Source of the DNA: Tissierella sp.
GTDB taxonomy: Bacteria; Bacillota; Clostridia; Tissierellales; Tissierellaceae
Assembly: GCF_031460495.1 (NCBI RefSeq)
Contig: NZ_JAVKTS010000002.1
Location: 551,332-615,331, forward strand
Direction: 5' to 3'
DNA: 64,000 nucleotides
Part shown: positions 49,375 to 59,852 of the stretch, in pieces
How the letters are laid out: each line of letters begins with the position of its first letter
Numbering within the stretch: position 1 is the first letter of the stretch
The notes under the pieces: model-generated
The model's input: only the letters and a program-made list of their open reading frames with translations
Told to the model about the DNA's origin: nothing
The model's database searches: none
Program-made: the position numbers and the translations under genes

Positions 49375-49647
49375 CTATTCCTCAGTATTTATTACAGTTT
49401 CATTTTCATATAGGCCATTTGTCCTAAATAATCTGTCAACAGTATCAGTTGGTTTTGCTCCATTTTTAATCCAGTTCATTGCTTTCTCATTATCTATCTT
49501 AACTGTTTTTGGTTCAGTTAATGGATTATAATACCCAATTTCTTCTATAAATCTACCATCTCTAGGAGCACGGGAATCAGCAACAACTATTCTATAGAAA
49601 GGACTTTTCTTAGCTCCCATTCTTCTTAATCTAATTTTAACCGCCAT
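49375..49647 (-). CDS. rpsP: 30S ribosomal protein S16
   Basis: 90 aa from ATG 49647 ([20 protein letters not shown]), after GGAGG; the upstream in-frame start overlaps that site. [20 protein letters not shown] is typical. Confidence 0.98.
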   Translation of the reverse strand: MAVKIRLRRMGAKKSPFYRIVVADSRAPRDGRFIEEIGYYNPLTEPKTVKIDNEKAMNWIKNGAKPTDTVDRLFRTNGLYENETVINTEE

Positions 49648-49680
49648 TATTTTCACCTCCTTATAATATTCATAATCTAT

Positions 49681-51021
49681 TTAGAAAAAGGGGAATCCTA
49701 ATTTCCCTTTCTTCTTCATTGTTTTTTCCATATCTGTAAACTTCTTCATCATTTTCTTTGTTTCTTTAAATTGTTTAAGAATCTTGTTTACATCTTGGAC
49801 TGAAGTACCACTACCCTGAGATATCCTTTTTCTTCTACTACTATCAATAATATCAGGATTTTCTCTTTCTTTCTTTGTCATCGATTGAATTATAGCTTGT
49901 ATTCTTGCAATATCCCTTTCGTTCACATCCAAACCCTTAAGAGCTTTTGTATTCATCCCAGGAATCATACCCATTAATTGATCTATGGGTCCTAATGATT
50001 TCATTTGTTCCAATTGGTCTAAGAAATCATCAAAAGTAAATTGCTGACTTCTTATCTTCTTTTCTAATTCAATCGCCTTTTTTTCATCAATATTAGCTTG
50101 AGCTCTCTCAATAAGACTGAGAACATCACCCATGCCTAATATTCTCGATGCCATTCTATCAGGATGAAATGGTTCTAACTGATCAAACTTTTCTCCCATA
50201 CCAACAAATTTTATAGGCTTTTGTGTAACAGCCCTAATAGATAATGCTGCTCCACCCCTAGCATCTCCATCAAGCTTAGTAAGAATAACTCCTGTAATAC
50301 CAAGTCTCTCGTTAAAAGACTCAGCCACATTAACTGCATCTTGACCTGTCATTGCATCTAGTACTAAAAGTACCTCATTCGGTTTAACAGCTTCGTGAAT
50401 ATTCTTTATTTCAGTCATTAATTCTTCATCAATATGAAGCCTACCTGCTGTATCGATCAAAATAATGTCATTACCATTCTTCTTACCATGTTCTAAAGCA
50501 GCCTTAGCTATATCTACAGGGTTCACCTTGTCACCCATGGAAAAAACAGGCACATTCACCCTTTCTCCTACTACTTCAAGTTGCTTTATAGCTGCAGGTC
50601 TATAAATATCACAAGCGACTAATAATGGTCTTCTATTTTGTTTTTTTAGATTAAAAGCTAATTTTCCCGTTGTAGTAGTTTTACCAGCACCTTGTAAACC
50701 ACACATTAAAATTACGGTTGGCGGGTTTGAAGCAAAATTTAATTTCACTTCGCTTTTTCCCATTAGATTCGTCAATTCTTCATTTACGATTTTAACCACA
50801 TGCTGCCCCGGTGTCAGGCTTTCCATTACCTCTGCACCAATAGATCTCTCTTTAACTTTTTTTATAAAGTCCTTTACTACTTTAAAATTAACATCCGCTT
50901 CCAGCAAGGCAAGTCTTACTTCTCTCATAGCTAAATCTACATCTTTTTCTGAAAGTTTACCCTTGCCTTTTAACTTACCTAAAGCATTTTGCAATTTCTC
51001 TGACAAAGATTCAAATACCAT
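49681..51021 (-). CDS. ffh: Signal recognition particle protein Ffh
   Basis: 446 aa. NG domain: GLQGAGKTTTTGKLAF, DTAGRLH, LTKLDGDARGGAALS. Methionine-rich M domain after residue 300 with MIPGMN. Pairs with FtsY for membrane targeting. One-base overlap with ylxM. Confidence 0.98.
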   Translation of the reverse strand: MVFESLSEKLQNALGKLKGKGKLSEKDVDLAMREVRLALLEADVNFKVVKDFIKKVKERSIGAEVMESLTPGQHVVKIVNEELTNLMGKSEVKLNFASNPPTVILMCGLQGAGKTTTTGKLAFNLKKQNRRPLLVACDIYRPAAIKQLEVVGERVNVPVFSMGDKVNPVDIAKAALEHGKKNGNDIILIDTAGRLHIDEELMTEIKNIHEAVKPNEVLLVLDAMTGQDAVNVAESFNERLGITGVILTKLDGDARGGAALSIRAVTQKPIKFVGMGEKFDQLEPFHPDRMASRILGMGDVLSLIERAQANIDEKKAIELEKKIRSQQFTFDDFLDQLEQMKSLGPIDQLMGMIPGMNTKALKGLDVNERDIARIQAIIQSMTKKERENPDIIDSSRRKRISQGSGTSVQDVNKILKQFKETKKMMKKFTDMEKTMKKKGKLGFPFF

Positions 51022-51404
51022 TAATCAACCACCTCCAGACTATTATCTAATATTCTTTTGCTAATTTTATTAATAATCAGAGCTTTCTCTTGAATTTCAT
51101 CATTATCTTTTTCTTTAGCTATTTTTATAATATCCTCAGTAATATCAATTATATTTCTAATATCAGCATGACTATTAAAAAACTTTCTTACTAACCCTAG
51201 ATTTTCTTCATATTGATAAAGCTTTTGTTCAGCTCTCCTTAAGAGATCAAAAATACCCTGCCTTGTTACATTAAGCTCATCGCCAATTTCTCCTAAAGAA
51301 AAATCATGTATGTAGTATAGCTCTACTACTTGATATTGTTTTTCACTAAGCAACTTTCCATAAAATTCGAACAAAGTGCCTATCTCCACAAGTTTCTCAA
51401 TCAT
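51021..51404 (-). CDS. ylxM: YlxM, putative SRP-associated HTH protein
   Basis: 127 aa; sigma-70 region-4-like HTH (YYIHDFSLGEIGDELNVTRQ, GIFDLLRRAEQKLYQYEENL). UPF0122 family, encoded just before ffh. Known in streptococci to bind the SRP. Confidence 0.93.
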   Translation of the reverse strand: MIEKLVEIGTLFEFYGKLLSEKQYQVVELYYIHDFSLGEIGDELNVTRQGIFDLLRRAEQKLYQYEENLGLVRKFFNSHADIRNIIDITEDIIKIAKEKDNDEIQEKALIINKISKRILDNSLEVVD

Positions 51405-51418
51405 TATATCACCAACAT

Positions 51419-51455
51419 AATAGTACTGTCAAGTGTTTTGCTTGACAGTACTATT
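51419..51455. terminator. 15-bp perfect hairpin between ftsY and ylxM
   Basis: AATAGTACTGTCAAG / CTTGACAGTACTATT with a 7-nt loop; T-rich on the plus strand side, weaker on the minus side. Probably a terminator of ftsY or an RNA-processing hairpin. Confidence 0.7.
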
Positions 51456-51485
51456 TTAGTCTAAGTTTTCTATTTTGTCAATAGA

Positions 51486-52676
51486 TTAATTAAATATTGC
51501 CTCCACAAAATCTTCTACATTAAATTGCTGCAAATCTTCTATACCTTCACCTACACCTACTAGTTTTACAGGAATCTTAAGTTCAGATTGCAAACCAATA
51601 ATAACGCCACCCTTTGCGGTTCCATCCAACTTAGTCAAAGCAACTCCAGTAATATTTGTAACTTCTTTAAACACTTTTGCCTGACTAATTGCATTCTGTC
51701 CTGTTGTAGCATCTAGTACAAGTAATATTTCCTTTGTTGCATTGGGATATTCTCTTTCAACTACTCTAAATATTTTATTCAATTCGTTCATTAAATTAGA
51801 CTTATTATGGAGTCTACCTGCTGTATCACAAATTAATATATCAGATTTTCTTGCTTTTGCAGCTTGAACACCATCAAATATAACTGCTGCAGGGTCTGCA
51901 CCTTCTTTATGTGCAATAAATTCAACTCCAGCTCTATTACTCCATTCTTCTAATTGTTCAATTGCTGCTGCCCTAAATGTATCACCTGCAGCAATAATAA
52001 CTTTTTTCCCTTGTTTTTTAAAATTGTTAGACAATTTACCGATAGTAGTTGTTTTTCCAACTCCATTTACACCAACAACTAAAATTACTGCTGGTGATGG
52101 TTCTGTCTTTAGTTCATTGTCATTAACTGATTCTAACATTAGTTTTCTAATTTCATTCTTTAATAAAGTTTTTATGTTATCTGGATCAGTTACCTTATCT
52201 TCTTTTACTTTTTGACGAAGATTATCAATTAGCTCCATAGTTGTGTTCATGCCAACATCTGCACTTATTAACACTTCCTCCAAATCCTCAAAAAGCTCTT
52301 CATCTATCTTTTTGTATGACTTAAGTAATCCATCTATTTTATCGGACATATCTTTTCTGGTCTTAGTTAATCCATTTTTAAGTTTTTCAAATAATCCAAG
52401 TTTTTTTTCTATAGGAGTTTCAGTTTCTATTGCTACTTCTTCAGAATAAGATATTTCAGTTGGAATATCCAAAATAATTTCATCTTCAATATCTAAAATT
52501 CCTACATTTATCTCTTTTTCAGCATCTCCTTTCGAGTCATCATCAGCCTTAATAGTTTCATTTTCATAAGTTTCATCTTCAAAATCATCATTTACTTCTT
52601 CACCAAAATCTTGTAATTCTTCATTTTCTACTAATTCTTCCTTTGTTTTCTCTTTTTTCTTAAACCATTTAAACAT
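51486..52676 (-). CDS. ftsY: Signal recognition particle receptor FtsY
   Basis: 396 aa. Acidic N-terminal region (about 10-75), then NG domain with GVNGVGKTTTIGKLSN, CDTAGRLH and LTKLDGTAKGGV. Follows smc by 10 nt. Confidence 0.97.
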   Translation of the reverse strand: MFKWFKKKEKTKEELVENEELQDFGEEVNDDFEDETYENETIKADDDSKGDAEKEINVGILDIEDEIILDIPTEISYSEEVAIETETPIEKKLGLFEKLKNGLTKTRKDMSDKIDGLLKSYKKIDEELFEDLEEVLISADVGMNTTMELIDNLRQKVKEDKVTDPDNIKTLLKNEIRKLMLESVNDNELKTEPSPAVILVVGVNGVGKTTTIGKLSNNFKKQGKKVIIAAGDTFRAAAIEQLEEWSNRAGVEFIAHKEGADPAAVIFDGVQAAKARKSDILICDTAGRLHNKSNLMNELNKIFRVVEREYPNATKEILLVLDATTGQNAISQAKVFKEVTNITGVALTKLDGTAKGGVIIGLQSELKIPVKLVGVGEGIEDLQQFNVEDFVEAIFN

Positions 52677-52686
52677 TATTTCCCCC

Positions 52687-55600
52687 CTAACTTGCTATTT
52701 CATTTTTATTATCTTTTAGTTTAACCGATATTAATTTTGATATTCCATCTTGCTCCATTGCCACTCCATATAAAATATCAGCAATCTCCATAGTAGTCTT
52801 TCTATGAGTTATTAATACAAATTGTGTATCCTGATAGAACATTTTCAAATAGTTTGTATATCTACTGATGTTGGCTTCATCAAGGGCAGCATCTATTTCA
52901 TCTAGTATACAAAATGGAGATGGCTTCAATTTAAGAATAGAAAACAACAATGCTACTGCAGTTAAGGATTTTTCCCCACCAGATAATAATGATAAATTTT
53001 GTAATTTCTTTCCTGGGGGTTGAGCGTTAATATCAATTCCAGAATTTAAGATATCGTCAACATCATTCAGAACCAATTCGGCTTGTCCTCCATCAAAAAG
53101 AATTTTAAATATTTCTTTGAAATTCTCATTAATCATTCTAAAGCTAATTACAAATTGATCTTTCATTTTACTTTCCATATCAATAATGACTTCATTGAGA
53201 TTTTCTTTTGCATTTAATAAATCGTTCTGTTGTTTTAAAATAAAATCTAACCTTTCATTTAAAACTTTGTATTCTTCAATTGAACCTAAATTTACTGACC
53301 CTAGTTCTTTTATTTCTCCCTTTAAGCGCCTAGTTTCTACTAATTCATCCTGAATGTTCTTTATTTCAATTTCATGATTTAAAGCCTCTTCGTAAGATAG
53401 TTCATAATCTTCACTAAGTTTTTTGTGATAGTTTTCATATTGAACTGAAATCCTAGCTAACTTTACATCTTGAGAGTTAATCGTTCTTTCAGTTTCATTA
53501 ATTATTTTATTTATATCTCTTAATCGGTCTTGCTCAGAATAAAACCCTTTCATAAGTTTATCTTTATCTTTAATTAATTCTTCCAATTCTTCTTTTGTTT
53601 TCGCGACAACTATATTTAATTCTTCAATCTTATTATTTATGGAATATTTAACTTTAGATATTTCTTCAATTTTAACAATATTGCTTTGAATCTCCTTATC
53701 CTTTTCATCAAAGGATATGCTTATATTTTGTATTTCTTGTTTATTTTCTTCAATTTTTTCATTTAAATTTCTTAACACATTTTCTATATTGTGAAGATTG
53801 ATTTTCATATCAGTTGCAAATTTTGCTTTATCTTCCCTAATGGATTTTTCCTCATTTAAAGAAGTAGATAATAACTGTATCTTTCCTTTCTGCTCCAAAC
53901 TCTCTTCTTCTAAGCTTTTTACTAAATTTGATAATTCTTGTCTTTTAGTATTAAAATCATTTATTTCTAAACTTAAACTTGTTATTTCTTTCTCAGCCTT
54001 TTTTATTAATTCACTTATTTTATTAGCCTCACTAGTATGTTTTTCTCGTAGATTTTCAGCATTTATTATAGAATATTCTGTATCCTTTATCTTTTCAGTA
54101 ATTTTGAAGATCTTGTTTTGTACATCTTTTATATTTATACTTAATGAGGTACTTTGCTTTTCTAACTCTTCCTTCTCCAAATTTAAATCCTCTATCTCCA
54201 TTTCCAAAGCTTCAATTCTACTTTTTCTATTAATAATACTAACAGAATTACTAGCATAACTTCCACCAGTCATGGATCCACCTGGATTTAGTACTTCACC
54301 TTGTAATGTAACAATTTTATATTTGTGTTTATACTTATTAGCTAATTTAATACCATAATCCATATCTTCAACTATTATTGTTCTTCCAAGTAAATATTTG
54401 AATAATTCTTCATATCTTTTATCATAATCTATTAACTCAAATCCTAGCCCCAGTATCTTAAACTTTTCTCTATCTTGTGTACTAATATCTATTACATTTC
54501 CACTTATGACATTAAGAGGCAAACAAGTAATTCTACCTAGTTTGTTTTTCTTAAGGTATTCAATTGCCTTCTTTCCATGTTCTTCTGTTTCAGTAACCAT
54601 ATTCTGTACATTTGAACCTAAACTGATATCTATAGCTCTTTCAAATTTCTGTCCTACTTTAACTAGTTCCCCAACCACACCTACAAGGCCTTCCTTTAAT
54701 CTAGAATCATCCTTAGAAGCTATAAGTAAAGATTTAACTCCTTTATAATATCCTTCATAATCTTCTTCCATGTTTTTAAACAATTTTAGACTAGATTTCT
54801 TGCTATGAAGATCTGAATTATTTATATTGATTTTTTTATTTACTGAATCAAAAATTTCATTGTTTTCTTTTTCTATTACTTGGATATTATTAAGCTCTTC
54901 TAATAAAGTCGACAATTCTTCTTTAAAGTTACCTTCAGACTGTGTTATCTCTAGCTTGTTTTCAAGAATCAATTTTTCTTCTGTTTTCATCTCATTGATT
55001 TCTTTTTCTAATTGAAATATCCTTTTTTCAATATTATCATTAAATGAAGAAATACTGTTCAATTCTGATTTTTTATCAGATGTATTATTATAAATTCTAA
55101 TTACATTGTTTTTTTCTACTTCAATTTCCTTTTCTTTATCTAATATAAATTTTATATCTTTTTCTAATTCTAAAGTTTTTTCTATATAAATATTGTTCAA
55201 TTTATTGTATTCTTCTTGGGTAATAGATTTTTCTTTCACTAACTCCAAATTCATCTCTTCGATTGCTTTTAGCCTATTCACTAATTTATCTTTTTCGTCC
55301 TTAATTCTCTCTAAATCTTTATTATAAAACTTTTCTTTTTCTTGAATTAAAGAAAGTTCATTTTTATTCTTATCAAGCTCACTAGAATTAGATAAATTTA
55401 CACCTCGAAGACTCTCAATCTTTTCCTCTAGAGTCTCAATTTTATCCTTCAAAATGTTAAATTCATCTTCTATAGTCTGCCTCTCTAGACTATTCTTATT
55501 GATTTCTTCCTCTAAAGTTAATTTTTCTTTATTTATTTCTCCTATTTGTAAATCTATCTTTCTAATATCTCTAATAAATAAATTAATTTCTAATTCTTTT

Positions 55601-56265
55601 AATCTGTTATATAATTTTGTAAAGCAATTAGCTTTATGTGATTGAGCTTCTAAGTTTTGTAATTGACTAGATAATTCGGATACCAAATCTTTAATTCTTA
55701 TTATATTACCCTCTGTCTTCTCTAGCTTTCTTTCTGCTTCTTCCTTCTTTGATTTATATTTTACAATACCAGCAGCTTCTTCAAAAATACTTCTTCTATC
55801 CTCAGGTCTATTACTCAGTATTTCCTCTATCCGCCCTTGTCCAATAATTGAATAGCCATCTTTCCCGATACCTGTATCCATAAATAACTCTCTAATATCT
55901 TTTAACCTACAGGAGTTCTTATTTATATAATATTCGGATTCACCTGATCTAAACATTCTTCTAGTAACAGCTACTTCCGAATAATCAACTGGTATTAGAC
56001 CACTTTTATTATCAAAAGTAATAGTAACTTCTGCATATCCCAATGCTTTTCTTTTGCTTGTCCCAGCAAAAATTACATCTTCCATTTTGCTACCTCTAAG
56101 GTTTTTTACACTTTGCTCCCCCAAAACCCATCTAATAGCGTCAGAAATATTGCTTTTACCACTACCATTTGGTCCTACAATAGCAGTAATTCCATCTTTA
56201 ATATTTATCTCAGTCTTATCAGCAAATGATTTAAATCCTTGTATCTCAACTTTCTTTAGTCGCAA
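52687..56265 (-). CDS. smc: Chromosome segregation protein SMC
   Basis: 1192 aa. Walker A GPNGSGKSNISDAIRW, coiled coils at about 170-500 and 670-1010, hinge at about 510-640 (LVGVVGELVKVG, GGSMTGGS), ABC signature LSGGEKSLTAVALLFS and Walker B FCILDEIDAALDEAN. Condensin ATPase. Typical rnc-smc-ftsY neighbourhood. Confidence 0.98.
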   Translation of the reverse strand: MRLKKVEIQGFKSFADKTEINIKDGITAIVGPNGSGKSNISDAIRWVLGEQSVKNLRGSKMEDVIFAGTSKRKALGYAEVTITFDNKSGLIPVDYSEVAVTRRMFRSGESEYYINKNSCRLKDIRELFMDTGIGKDGYSIIGQGRIEEILSNRPEDRRSIFEEAAGIVKYKSKKEEAERKLEKTEGNIIRIKDLVSELSSQLQNLEAQSHKANCFTKLYNRLKELEINLFIRDIRKIDLQIGEINKEKLTLEEEINKNSLERQTIEDEFNILKDKIETLEEKIESLRGVNLSNSSELDKNKNELSLIQEKEKFYNKDLERIKDEKDKLVNRLKAIEEMNLELVKEKSITQEEYNKLNNIYIEKTLELEKDIKFILDKEKEIEVEKNNVIRIYNNTSDKKSELNSISSFNDNIEKRIFQLEKEINEMKTEEKLILENKLEITQSEGNFKEELSTLLEELNNIQVIEKENNEIFDSVNKKININNSDLHSKKSSLKLFKNMEEDYEGYYKGVKSLLIASKDDSRLKEGLVGVVGELVKVGQKFERAIDISLGSNVQNMVTETEEHGKKAIEYLKKNKLGRITCLPLNVISGNVIDISTQDREKFKILGLGFELIDYDKRYEELFKYLLGRTIIVEDMDYGIKLANKYKHKYKIVTLQGEVLNPGGSMTGGSYASNSVSIINRKSRIEALEMEIEDLNLEKEELEKQSTSLSINIKDVQNKIFKITEKIKDTEYSIINAENLREKHTSEANKISELIKKAEKEITSLSLEINDFNTKRQELSNLVKSLEEESLEQKGKIQLLSTSLNEEKSIREDKAKFATDMKINLHNIENVLRNLNEKIEENKQEIQNISISFDEKDKEIQSNIVKIEEISKVKYSINNKIEELNIVVAKTKEELEELIKDKDKLMKGFYSEQDRLRDINKIINETERTINSQDVKLARISVQYENYHKKLSEDYELSYEEALNHEIEIKNIQDELVETRRLKGEIKELGSVNLGSIEEYKVLNERLDFILKQQNDLLNAKENLNEVIIDMESKMKDQFVISFRMINENFKEIFKILFDGGQAELVLNDVDDILNSGIDINAQPPGKKLQNLSLLSGGEKSLTAVALLFSILKLKPSPFCILDEIDAALDEANISRYTNYLKMFYQDTQFVLITHRKTTMEIADILYGVAMEQDGISKLISVKLKDNKNEIAS

Positions 56266-56443
56266 TTATAACACCTCTTAATGTTATTATAAGAAAAGCT
56301 TCTATTGAAACATTAAAATTTAATAAAGCTTTTCTTGAAACTCATTGACGGAAAGTTCATAATCTTGTAAAACACAAAGCAGAACTTTCCTATTCCTTAT
56401 AACTAAAGGTTTCCAAGTCAGTTAGGAAACCTTTAATATTTAC
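56266..56443. other. Gap between smc and radical SAM gene with two inverted repeats
   Basis: AAGAAAAGCTT ... AAGCTTTTCTT (56290-56336) and AAAGGTTTCC ... GGAAACCTTT (56404-56434). The second lies just after the radical SAM gene and may terminate it, though its T tail is poor. No gene seen. Confidence 0.5.
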
Positions 56444-57529
56444 TTAAATCATAGAATTTTCTTTTAAATAAGATTCCATGAGTAATTTCATATCAATTTT
56501 ATCATAAAATTCATCAATTGTAATACTAATGTAATCTATATCCATTTGCTTTGCATATATCTTTATCTTTTTAAATCTATAAATACTATACAAATATTCC
56601 GAATTACTTGATTTCTGTCCTGCTATTGATGAAATATTTCTACTATTAGCTTCTATTATTAACATTTTGCCTTTAGTTTCTATTCTATTTTTAGTAAAAT
56701 AGTAATTTAGTAAAATTTTAAATATATTTGCTTCTACCAATTGTCCAAAAGCCGGATGGAAAGGTCCTGCTACTACATCTTTTCCTAATTGAATGTTTTC
56801 AGTTGGCTGTAATCCCATTCTAATAACATCAATATCATTTATTCTAAATAACATAAGCAATATAGAACATATATCAACAGCTTTCTCAACAGAAATTGGA
56901 GTATAATTTCCTTCTAAATATTGTTTCTCTAAATAAGTATCTTTTATAACTAAGGTAGGATATACTCTAACACAATCAGGAGATAACTTAAGAAATTCTT
57001 TACAAGTATATAAGGATTTTTCAATAGTGTCCGATGGTAAACCAACCATCATTTGTAATCCCATATTAAATCCAAATTCTTTAATCATTTTTACTGACTT
57101 ATATACATCGTCAGCAGAATGTCCTCTTCCACTTTCATATAAAACAGTTTCATTTAATGATTGAACACCTAATTCAATTGTATCTACTAAATAATCTTTT
57201 AGATTCTTTAATATTATCTCATCAATACAATCTGGTCTAGTAGATAATCTAATACCATCAATTTTGTTGTTTATTTTGTACCTGTAAGGTACCTCAAGTA
57301 ATTTTTTCTGTATATCTATATCTATTGCGGTAAAACTTCCACCATAAAAAGCTACTTCTACTATGGATTCAGGCTTAAAGGTAGAAAGATGTTCTTCAAT
57401 AATATTAGATACATCCTCAGGGCTTACATTAGTAGACAGTCCTGTGATTTTCTTTTGATTACAAAAAACACAATCGTGTGGACAACCAAAGTGTGGTACA
57501 AAAATAGGGATTATATAGTGTCTACTCAC
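56444..57529 (-). CDS. Elp3-like radical SAM protein
   Basis: 361 aa. FGCPHDCVFCNQKKITGL provides the CxxxCxxC cluster; FYGGSFTAIDIDIQ and ELGVQSLNETVLYESGRGHS are Elp3-class motifs. The HAT domain of true Elp3 is absent. Conserved next to rnc in Clostridia; substrate unknown. Overlaps rnc by 8 nt. Confidence 0.9.
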   Translation of the reverse strand: MSRHYIIPIFVPHFGCPHDCVFCNQKKITGLSTNVSPEDVSNIIEEHLSTFKPESIVEVAFYGGSFTAIDIDIQKKLLEVPYRYKINNKIDGIRLSTRPDCIDEIILKNLKDYLVDTIELGVQSLNETVLYESGRGHSADDVYKSVKMIKEFGFNMGLQMMVGLPSDTIEKSLYTCKEFLKLSPDCVRVYPTLVIKDTYLEKQYLEGNYTPISVEKAVDICSILLMLFRINDIDVIRMGLQPTENIQLGKDVVAGPFHPAFGQLVEANIFKILLNYYFTKNRIETKGKMLIIEANSRNISSIAGQKSSNSEYLYSIYRFKKIKIYAKQMDIDYISITIDEFYDKIDMKLLMESYLKENSMI

Positions 57530-58244
57530 TTATTTCACCCATTATTAATAGAGCCTCTTTTGCAGCCATTTGCTCCGCTTCTTTTTTATTTCTGCCTGAA
57601 CCTGTACCTACGATTCTGTTATCTACTATTACCTCCATATGAAATATCTTATTATGATCAGGACCTTCTTCTCTGATTACCTTATACTCAATCTTAGACC
57701 TGGTTATTTTTTGAAGATTTTCTTGTAAATCAGTCTTGTAATCAGTAAACAAGGCACCTTTAGCAACTGCATGAACAATATCAGTTTCAAAATTTTCAAT
57801 TAAAAGTCTATTTACAGTTTCAAAGTCACTATCCATATAAATAGCACCCGTTAGAGCCTCACTAGCATCCGCTAAAATTGATTCTCTCTCTCTTCCACCT
57901 GTAGATTCCTCACCCTTGCCAAGAAGAAGAAAGCTCCCCAAATTTATTTTTCTAGCTGCATAAGCCAAAGATGATTCACAAACTACTTTAGCTCTAATTT
58001 TTGTTAATTCACCTTCTGGGTAATTTGGGTACTTTTTATATAGATATTGACTTACTACTAAACTTAGTATTGTATCTCCAAGGAATTCAAGTCGTTCATT
58101 ATTATCTGTAATCTTCATTTTATTCTCATTTGCATAAGAACTATGGGTTAATGCAGTTTCTAACAATTTTATATTCTTAAATTTATAATTAAAATTGTCT
58201 TGTAATGGCTCTAAAAATTTTGCAAGTTTTTTACCATCTTTCAT
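57522..58244 (-). CDS. rnc: Ribonuclease III
   Basis: 240 aa. NERLEFLGDTILSLVVSQYL catalytic signature, second acidic site ILADASEALTGAIYMDSDFE, and C-terminal dsRNA-binding domain (GRNKKEAEQMAAKEALLIMG). Confidence 0.98.
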   Translation of the reverse strand: MKDGKKLAKFLEPLQDNFNYKFKNIKLLETALTHSSYANENKMKITDNNERLEFLGDTILSLVVSQYLYKKYPNYPEGELTKIRAKVVCESSLAYAARKINLGSFLLLGKGEESTGGRERESILADASEALTGAIYMDSDFETVNRLLIENFETDIVHAVAKGALFTDYKTDLQENLQKITRSKIEYKVIREEGPDHNKIFHMEVIVDNRIVGTGSGRNKKEAEQMAAKEALLIMGEISE

Positions 58245-58257
58245 ATCGTTACCCCCA

Positions 58258-58292
58258 ACTCATTGTGATAATTAGGGCTTAACCTGCCCTAG
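58258..58292. other. Hairpin between acpP and rnc
   Basis: GATAATTAGGGC / GCCCTAGTTATC, long stem with one G-U/T position and 7-nt loop, no T run. Likely separates acpP and rnc transcript levels. Confidence 0.5.
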
Positions 58293-58295
58293 TTA

Positions 58296-58529
58296 TCATT
58301 CATCTATAGAATTTGTAATATATTCAACAGCATCTCCAACTGTCTTAATATTTTCCATATCTTCGTCTTCAACTTCCAAACCAAATTCATCTTCAAGAGC
58401 CATGATCAGCTCAACTAAATCTAAAGAATCAGCATTTAATGTATCCTTAAATGAAGTATCCTTCTTTATTTCTTCCTCATTAATATTAAATTGAGTAGCT
58501 ATTATTGTCTTAATTTTACTAAAAATCAT
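58296..58529 (-). CDS. acpP: Acyl carrier protein
   Basis: 77 aa. [20 protein letters not shown] contains the DSL serine for phosphopantetheine. Overlaps plsX by 11 nt. Confidence 0.97.
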   Translation of the reverse strand: MIFSKIKTIIATQFNINEEEIKKDTSFKDTLNADSLDLVELIMALEDEFGLEVEDEDMENIKTVGDAVEYITNSIDE

Positions 58530-59547
58530 TATTATCTCCCTCCAAAATATTATTATTGACTAATATATGCATATTTTCTTGAATTATATTTATTACATCT
58601 TTATCAACAAACTTTATCATTTGTTTTATTGCATTTTTTATTGCAAAAGCATCAGAACTTCCATGGGCTTTTACAATAGGTTTCTTTATCCCTAGTAAAG
58701 GTGCTCCACCATATTCTCTGTAATCCATTCTACTCTTAATATTCTTAAGTTCAGGCTTAAGCAACAAGGCGCCAATTTTTGTCCTTATATTTCTTGTGAA
58801 TTCTTTTTTAAGTAAGGTAAACATGGAAATAGCCATACCTTCAGTTAGTTTTAAAACAATATTTCCAGCAAAACCATCACTAACAATAACATCAACAACA
58901 CCATTTGGCAATTCTCTTGCTTCAATATTTCCTGTAAAATTCAAACTTGACTTTTCAATAATTTCATATGTTTCTTTAGTAAGAATATTACCCTTACCCT
59001 TTTCTCCCCCAATATTTACAAGACCAATCCTAGGAGAAGTAATTCCCATTACTTTTTCCATATATATAGAACCCATTAAAGCAAATTGATTTAGATATTC
59101 AGGTTTGCAGTCTACATTAGCTCCTGCATCAAGAAGTAGTGAAAATCCAGTTAAGGTTGGATATAATACCGTCAAGGCAGCTCTTTCAATGCCATCTATC
59201 CTCTTAACAATGAAAATTCCAGATGCTAATAAGGCACCAGTACTACCTGCTGAAATAAAGCCATCTCCCAATCCATCAGCTAATGCCTTACAACCAACTA
59301 CCATTGACGAGTTCTTTTTTCTCCTTATTGCTATTGCAGGGTCATCATCATTGGTTATTACATCCTCAGCATTTAGAATTTCTATTTTCCCTTTTTCGTA
59401 TTTATATTTTAATAATTCATTTTTAATTACATCCTCTTTACCAACTAATAAAACTTCAATATTGAATTCATTAACTGCATCAACGGAACCTTTGACAATT
59501 TCAATTGGACTATTGTCCCCACCCATAGCATCAATAATAATCTTCAT
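58519..59547 (-). CDS. plsX: Phosphate acyltransferase PlsX
   Basis: 342 aa. [40 protein letters not shown] and [20 protein letters not shown] are family hallmarks. Makes acyl-phosphate for phospholipid synthesis. No FapR-like site searched. Confidence 0.97.
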   Translation of the reverse strand: MKIIIDAMGGDNSPIEIVKGSVDAVNEFNIEVLLVGKEDVIKNELLKYKYEKGKIEILNAEDVITNDDDPAIAIRRKKNSSMVVGCKALADGLGDGFISAGSTGALLASGIFIVKRIDGIERAALTVLYPTLTGFSLLLDAGANVDCKPEYLNQFALMGSIYMEKVMGITSPRIGLVNIGGEKGKGNILTKETYEIIEKSSLNFTGNIEARELPNGVVDVIVSDGFAGNIVLKLTEGMAISMFTLLKKEFTRNIRTKIGALLLKPELKNIKSRMDYREYGGAPLLGIKKPIVKAHGSSDAFAIKNAIKQMIKFVDKDVINIIQENMHILVNNNILEGDNNDF

Positions 59548-59626
59548 AATTACCCTCCAATGCTGTGTATTTTAGCCTACTGATATTTAATATATATTAG
59601 ACTTAATAAAAAATCAATATAAAATT

Positions 59627-59656
59627 AAAAAAAGATAGTGATATCACTATCTTTCT
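59627..59656 (-). terminator. Terminator after rpmF
   Basis: AAGATAGTGATATCACTATCTT perfect palindrome plus T7 tail on the minus strand. Confidence 0.92.
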
Positions 59657-59659
59657 TAA

Positions 59660-59839
59660 TTATTCAACTGCTATTACTTCTCTGTTTTTGTAATATCCGC
59701 ATGATCTACATACTCTATGTGGTTGTTTAGGCTCATGACATTGAGGACATTCAACAACTGTAGCTTTGTTTAGTGTATAAGAAGAAGCTCTTCTCTTATC
59801 TCTTCTGGTTTTAGAAGTTTTGCGTTTTGGTACCGCCAT
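59660..59839 (-). CDS. rpmF: 50S ribosomal protein L32
   Basis: 59 aa. MAVPKRKTSKTRRDKRRASS, with CPQC and CRSC zinc ligands. This is the zinc-binding (C+) form. Ends REVIAVE. Preceded by AAGGAGG. Confidence 0.98.
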   Translation of the reverse strand: MAVPKRKTSKTRRDKRRASSYTLNKATVVECPQCHEPKQPHRVCRSCGYYKNREVIAVE

Positions 59840-59852
59840 TTAAAACACCTCC

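Noticed and set aside
52210-52224. TTTTTGACGAAG as a Spo0A box in the host block
   Set aside because: Inside ftsY coding sequence with no tandem partner or promoter; expected by chance.
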